Source: Acidimicrobiaceae bacterium
Lineage (GTDB): Bacteria; Actinomycetota; Acidimicrobiia; Acidimicrobiales; RAAP-2
Assembly: GCA_003131665.1 (NCBI GenBank)
Contig: PKWA01000132.1
Coordinates: forward strand, 41,013-48,818
Length of the DNA stretch: 7,806 nucleotides
Direction of reading: 5' to 3'
Positions within the stretch are counted from its first letter, which is position 1. Every line of letters begins with the position of its first letter. Under the pieces are notes generated by a model that made no database searches, was not told the DNA's origin, and saw nothing but the letters and a program-made list of their open reading frames with translations. Shown one piece after another: positions 5,295-7,806 of the stretch. A program made the translations under genes and the position numbers.

Positions 5295-6230
5295 ATGAAG
5301 TTGGACCGACCTTGGACTCGCTGTGTCATCGCGTCGGGCTCGATCGCGTTTGCCACGCTGATGGTGGCGCCTGTCGCCCAGGCCGCGAGTCAACGCCGAC
5401 AGGCCGAGCCTGCCTTCTCGATTCGGCTGGAGGATCAAATTCTGGCGACGCTTCGGTACTTACCGGTGTCATTCAAACCAACCGTCCGAAAGATCACGCC
5501 TCCGACGACCACAACAACCACGACGACCACAACGATCACTACGACGACCAATCCCGTAACGACGACGACCACGATCCCACCAACGACGACGACCACGATC
5601 CCACCAACGACGACGACCACGGCGCCCAAGAAGACGAAACATGTCAGTCCCACCAAACTACAAAAGGGCACGTTCCCTTGGCGATTTAACTCCTTGCCAT
5701 CCGCCCTTAGAGCACTGTGGCGCGTTGGCACCAACAACGTCGTGCTTCAAGGCGCGCTCATGCGTTTTCAGTCCGTTCAGGGAATGATCACGACGGGCGC
5801 GATGGACGGCGCTACCTGGACGTCGCTAGTTCACGCCGCTCTTAGCGACCAACGCGATCCCATGAGTTACAACGACGTCGTCGTCGACCAGGCGCTACCC
5901 GAAAAACTGAAGCTCTACCAGAACGGCAAGGTCACGTTTGTCACGCTCGTGAACACTGGAGTTGCTTCGGCTCCGACTGAGAACGGCACGTACCCGGTCT
6001 ACGTGCGCTACGTCACGACGACGATGTCCGGCTTCTATTCCGATGGCTCTTCGTACAGTGACCCGGGCATTCCGTGGGTTTCGTACTTCCACGGCGGTGA
6101 CGCACTGCACGGATTCATTCGCTCCAGCTACGGTTTTCCCCAGAGCCTGGGCTGCGTGGAGATGCCCTTCGTCGACGCCCAAACTCTTTGGCCCCACACG
6201 CCGATTGGCACGCTGGTCACCGTGCAGTAA
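5295..6230 (+). CDS. exported L,D-transpeptidase-like YkuD protein with PG-binding-like domain
   Basis: The YkuD family forms 3-3 crosslinks or attaches proteins in peptidoglycan outside the membrane, using a catalytic cysteine. The 311-residue protein has a signal peptide (1-31, ending VAQAA), a short segment, a threonine linker (71-110) and a region at about 131-185 resembling a peptidoglycan-binding helical domain (LMRFQSVQGMITTGAMDGATW). The YkuD domain follows at about 195-311. His272 in LHGFIRSS and Cys287 in SLGCVEM are in the right places. The usual SHGC motif is SLGC, so the histidine before the cysteine is Leu285. An in-frame TGA at 5289-5291 makes ATG 5295 the first possible start, although GGAGG lies 18 bases upstream, farther than normal. 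It is divergent from the carboxypeptidase and convergent with the exonuclease. Confidence 0.85.
   Translation: MKLDRPWTRCVIASGSIAFATLMVAPVAQAASQRRQAEPAFSIRLEDQILATLRYLPVSFKPTVRKITPPTTTTTTTTTTITTTTNPVTTTTTIPPTTTTTIPPTTTTTAPKKTKHVSPTKLQKGTFPWRFNSLPSALRALWRVGTNNVVLQGALMRFQSVQGMITTGAMDGATWTSLVHAALSDQRDPMSYNDVVVDQALPEKLKLYQNGKVTFVTLVNTGVASAPTENGTYPVYVRYVTTTMSGFYSDGSSYSDPGIPWVSYFHGGDALHGFIRSSYGFPQSLGCVEMPFVDAQTLWPHTPIGTLVTVQ
5558..5621 (+). repeat. 24-bp tandem repeat inside the YkuD gene
   Basis: The unit AACGACGACGACCACGATCC-CACC (24 bp) starts at 5558 and 5582, with a partial third copy at 5606-5621. It encodes TTTTTIPP in the threonine linker. Since 24 is a multiple of three, gain or loss of a unit would lengthen or shorten the linker without breaking the frame. 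Confidence 0.85.
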
Positions 6231-6236
6231 ACGGGT

Positions 6237-6298
6237 CTGGCGACACTCGCCAGTCCGGTAGGTCCCACATCGCTAATTTCTCGCGACTCGTGGGCCTA
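6237..6298. terminator. paired hairpins between convergent YkuD and exonuclease genes
   Basis: The first hairpin is perfect: CTGGCGA (6237-6243), loop CAC, TCGCCAG (6247-6253), seven bases after the YkuD stop codon. The second has nine base pairs around one bulged T: TAGG-T-CCCAC (6259-6268) with GTGGGCCTA (6290-6298), and it overlaps the exonuclease stop codon. Neither is followed by a T-run. They plausibly end transcription from both sides. Confidence 0.5.
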
Positions 6299-6958
6299 AG
6301 TGATCTCCAGCTTGGCCAGATACTCATCGCCGTCGGTCACTAACGAAAGTGATGTCTGTCCGGCGTTGTTATGGATCACCTGCTCCATGAAGACCTCGAC
6401 CGCGGCACGGGCATCTTCGAGGGCATCGTGACCACCCGGCGTCACGCCGTAGTGGTGACAGAGATACTCCAGTCCTCGCCGAGGACGATCTCCCCGACTT
6501 GGTTCAATAGCGAGGTCGTGTTCAACCACGTCGATAATTCGCAGCATTGAAACGTCGAAATACTCATCGTCCAGGGCCGTCCCGAGTACCGACACCGAGC
6601 TGCGGCGCAGCATTTCAAGGTCGAATCGCCCGACGTTCGAGCCCACGACGTAGGCGCCGCGCGAATGAAAGTCCCTCAGGATCTTGATGGCCTGCGTGAG
6701 CCCCGCCTCCACGCTGTAGACCAGCTCACTACCTCTTTTACGCTCGAGGTCCTCGAGGGTAAGTCCGTGCACGCGCTGGGCGCCAGCACTGATTGGACAG
6801 TCGGGAACCACGAAATAGTGCGAGGACCACAGGGGCACGCCAAAGCGATAGGCGCAGAATCCGTACGAGATGGCCCGTTCGCTTAACACGCTGAGTCCGG
6901 TGGTTTCGGTATCAAAGCCGAGAATGAGCTCGGGCACCTGGAGATATTTCTTCGCCAC
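6296..6958 (-). CDS. DEDDh-type 3'-5' exonuclease (DnaQ-like)
   Basis: The product is a 220-residue stand-alone exonuclease domain that should degrade DNA or RNA from the 3' end with two metal ions, in the cytoplasm. The ExoI motif is FDTETTG (Asp16, Glu18), ExoII is SNVGRFDLEML (Asp113), and ExoIII is HDALEDA (His177, Asp182); the histidine makes it the DEDDh type. HGLTLEDL (64-71) is also typical of this family. All five metal or catalytic residues are present. The start is a GTG at 6958 with AGGAGA directly in front of it, so the spacing is unusually short. A TGA in frame just upstream rules out a longer form, and GTG at codon 8 is the alternative. It could be a proofreading-like, repair or RNA-trimming enzyme. 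It lies 101 bp after the metal permease on the same strand. Confidence 0.9.
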   Translation of the reverse strand: MAKKYLQVPELILGFDTETTGLSVLSERAISYGFCAYRFGVPLWSSHYFVVPDCPISAGAQRVHGLTLEDLERKRGSELVYSVEAGLTQAIKILRDFHSRGAYVVGSNVGRFDLEMLRRSSVSVLGTALDDEYFDVSMLRIIDVVEHDLAIEPSRGDRPRRGLEYLCHHYGVTPGGHDALEDARAAVEVFMEQVIHNNAGQTSLSLVTDGDEYLAKLEIT

Positions 6959-7059
6959 TCTCCTACTCTTTCAGTCTCGTGTCACATTCGCCAAACGCCC
7001 GTTTCGGACTCGACTCTTTGCCACACGAAAAGCGACGGCTGCCCCGAGGCGCCATCTTT

Positions 7060-7806
7060 CTAGAGCGCTGCCAGCGCCGACAACCTTCTGTTCTCGTGCA
7101 GGGTTGCGTTGACCTGGCGAGCGCGACGCCCAGCTCGGTAGGCACGCGCGACGCCGTACCACGCGCCACTAAAGACGCCCACGTAGAATCCCACCGGCCA
7201 GTTGGTCTGAAACGAACAGGCGATGGCGGCCCACAGGGTCAAAAGGGCAATGACGACCGAGCCACCGAGTGCGGTGCCGGGTCGGTCACTGAAGCACCGC
7301 GCGGCGGCCGGAGGACCGATCATCAACGTAAAGATCAAGAACGCGCCGACTACAGGCACCGTCATCGTGGTTGAGCACGCCAACACGACCAAGAACAACG
7401 TGTCGACTACGTGCGGGCGAATTCCTCGAGCGGCCGCGATCTCTGGGGCGAGCGAGGTCAACAAGAGTGGTCGGTACAAGAGAACGATCGCCAGAATGCA
7501 CACAGATGCGAGCACCGCGACGGGAACGATCTGACTCGAGCTCACGCCAAGTATTTCGCCAAATAAAAGTGAGAAGATCTGAGGCTCGTACTCAGTGCTT
7601 TGGCTAAGAAACGCGGCGCCGAGGGCGAGCATCGTGACGAGCGCCAGCGCCGTCACGGCGTCGCTGCGGCCCTTTCGACCTAATGTGCCGATACCCAATG
7701 CGGCGCCGAGCGAGAACACGCCGAGACCTAACAGTGGATTGAGGCCAATCAAATTCGCGCCCGCCGCACCGGCGAAGGCGCCATTAGGTATGGCGTGCGC
7801 AGCAAA
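7060..7806 (-). CDS. metal ABC transporter permease (ABC-3 / ZnuB-MntB family), N-terminus missing
   Basis: This is the membrane subunit of an importer for zinc, manganese or iron, which works with an ATPase and a lipoprotein that binds the metal. 248 residues are visible; the frame stays open to the right edge, so the first helices and the start lie outside. The visible part begins FAAHAIPNGAFAGAAGANL and then GLNPLLG, matching the family pattern 'sHA..pG.a.....G..pllG'. At least five hydrophobic helices follow, with markers IAAARGIRPHVVDTLF, VPVVGAFLIFTLMIGPPAAA and a last helix near WPVGFYVGVFSGAWYG. The metal cannot be told. The partner genes are presumably upstream, beyond the window. 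Confidence 0.88.
   Translation of the reverse strand, partial: FAAHAIPNGAFAGAAGANLIGLNPLLGLGVFSLGAALGIGTLGRKGRSDAVTALALVTMLALGAAFLSQSTEYEPQIFSLLFGEILGVSSSQIVPVAVLASVCILAIVLLYRPLLLTSLAPEIAAARGIRPHVVDTLFLVVLACSTTMTVPVVGAFLIFTLMIGPPAAARCFSDRPGTALGGSVVIALLTLWAAIACSFQTNWPVGFYVGVFSGAWYGVARAYRAGRRARQVNATLHENRRLSALAAL

Noticed and set aside
5033..5356. Minus-strand frame of 107 codons in the divergent intergenic region
   Set aside because: It overlaps the start of the YkuD gene, has no recognisable domain and shows no supporting start signal.
5255..5689. Plus-strand frame near GGAGG (5272-5276), giving an Asp/His/Asn-rich protein
   Set aside because: It is the out-of-frame reading of the ACG/ACC threonine repeat of the YkuD gene, despite the well-placed GGAGG. 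The YkuD frame has a signal peptide and catalytic motif.

Overview
The window looks like chromosomal DNA of a high-GC actinobacterium, most likely from the Acidimicrobiia. Two neighbouring exported cell-wall enzymes each carry a long threonine-only linker after the signal peptide, which is typical of that class. The tRNA gene has no encoded CCA. Taxonomy is inferred from these features; no search was run.

Layout. (1) 1-326, minus strand: N-terminal part of a multi-pass DMT-type membrane transporter, cut by the left window edge. (2) 327-942: about 600 bp without a convincing gene. It holds a 13-bp copy of a tRNA 3' end (424-436), a cluster of GGGACA/TGTCTC motifs (451-505), one copy of a diverged repeat (539-624), and a nested set of inverted repeats (885-933) that overlaps a leaderless promoter. 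(3) 943-2226, plus strand: a class II Fic AMP-transferase with an N-terminal inhibitory motif and a C-terminal winged-helix-like region. (4) 2288-2373: the second diverged repeat copy. (5) 2444-2517, minus strand: tRNA-Val(GAC). (6) 2664-3695, plus strand: aldo/keto reductase. (7) 3772-4890, minus strand: exported D-Ala-D-Ala carboxypeptidase of the S11 family. (8) 5295-6230, plus strand: exported L,D-transpeptidase-like YkuD protein, divergent from the carboxypeptidase. (9) 6296-6958, minus strand: DEDDh 3'-5' exonuclease. (10) 7060 to the right edge, minus strand: metal ABC transporter permease, cut at its N-terminus.

The stretch of most interest is 424-2455. A single fic gene lies between a tRNA-Val 3' end and a direct 13-bp copy of that end, and is also bracketed by a pair of about 86-bp direct repeats. 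This is the geometry of a small tRNA-anchored integration, but no integrase is present. Inside it, three copies of TGTCTGTAT form two overlapping perfect inverted repeats that end on the -10 box immediately before the Fic start codon. The simplest reading is a self-contained, tightly repressed Fic module, with the Fic C-terminal domain as a candidate autorepressor. That reading is an inference.

The two cell-wall enzymes form a divergent pair that probably acts on peptidoglycan outside the membrane. Both depart from the textbook active-site motifs: SAG and KSG in the carboxypeptidase, and SLGC instead of SHGC in the YkuD protein. The reductase, exonuclease, DMT transporter and metal permease look like ordinary core genes with no evident functional link to the Fic module.
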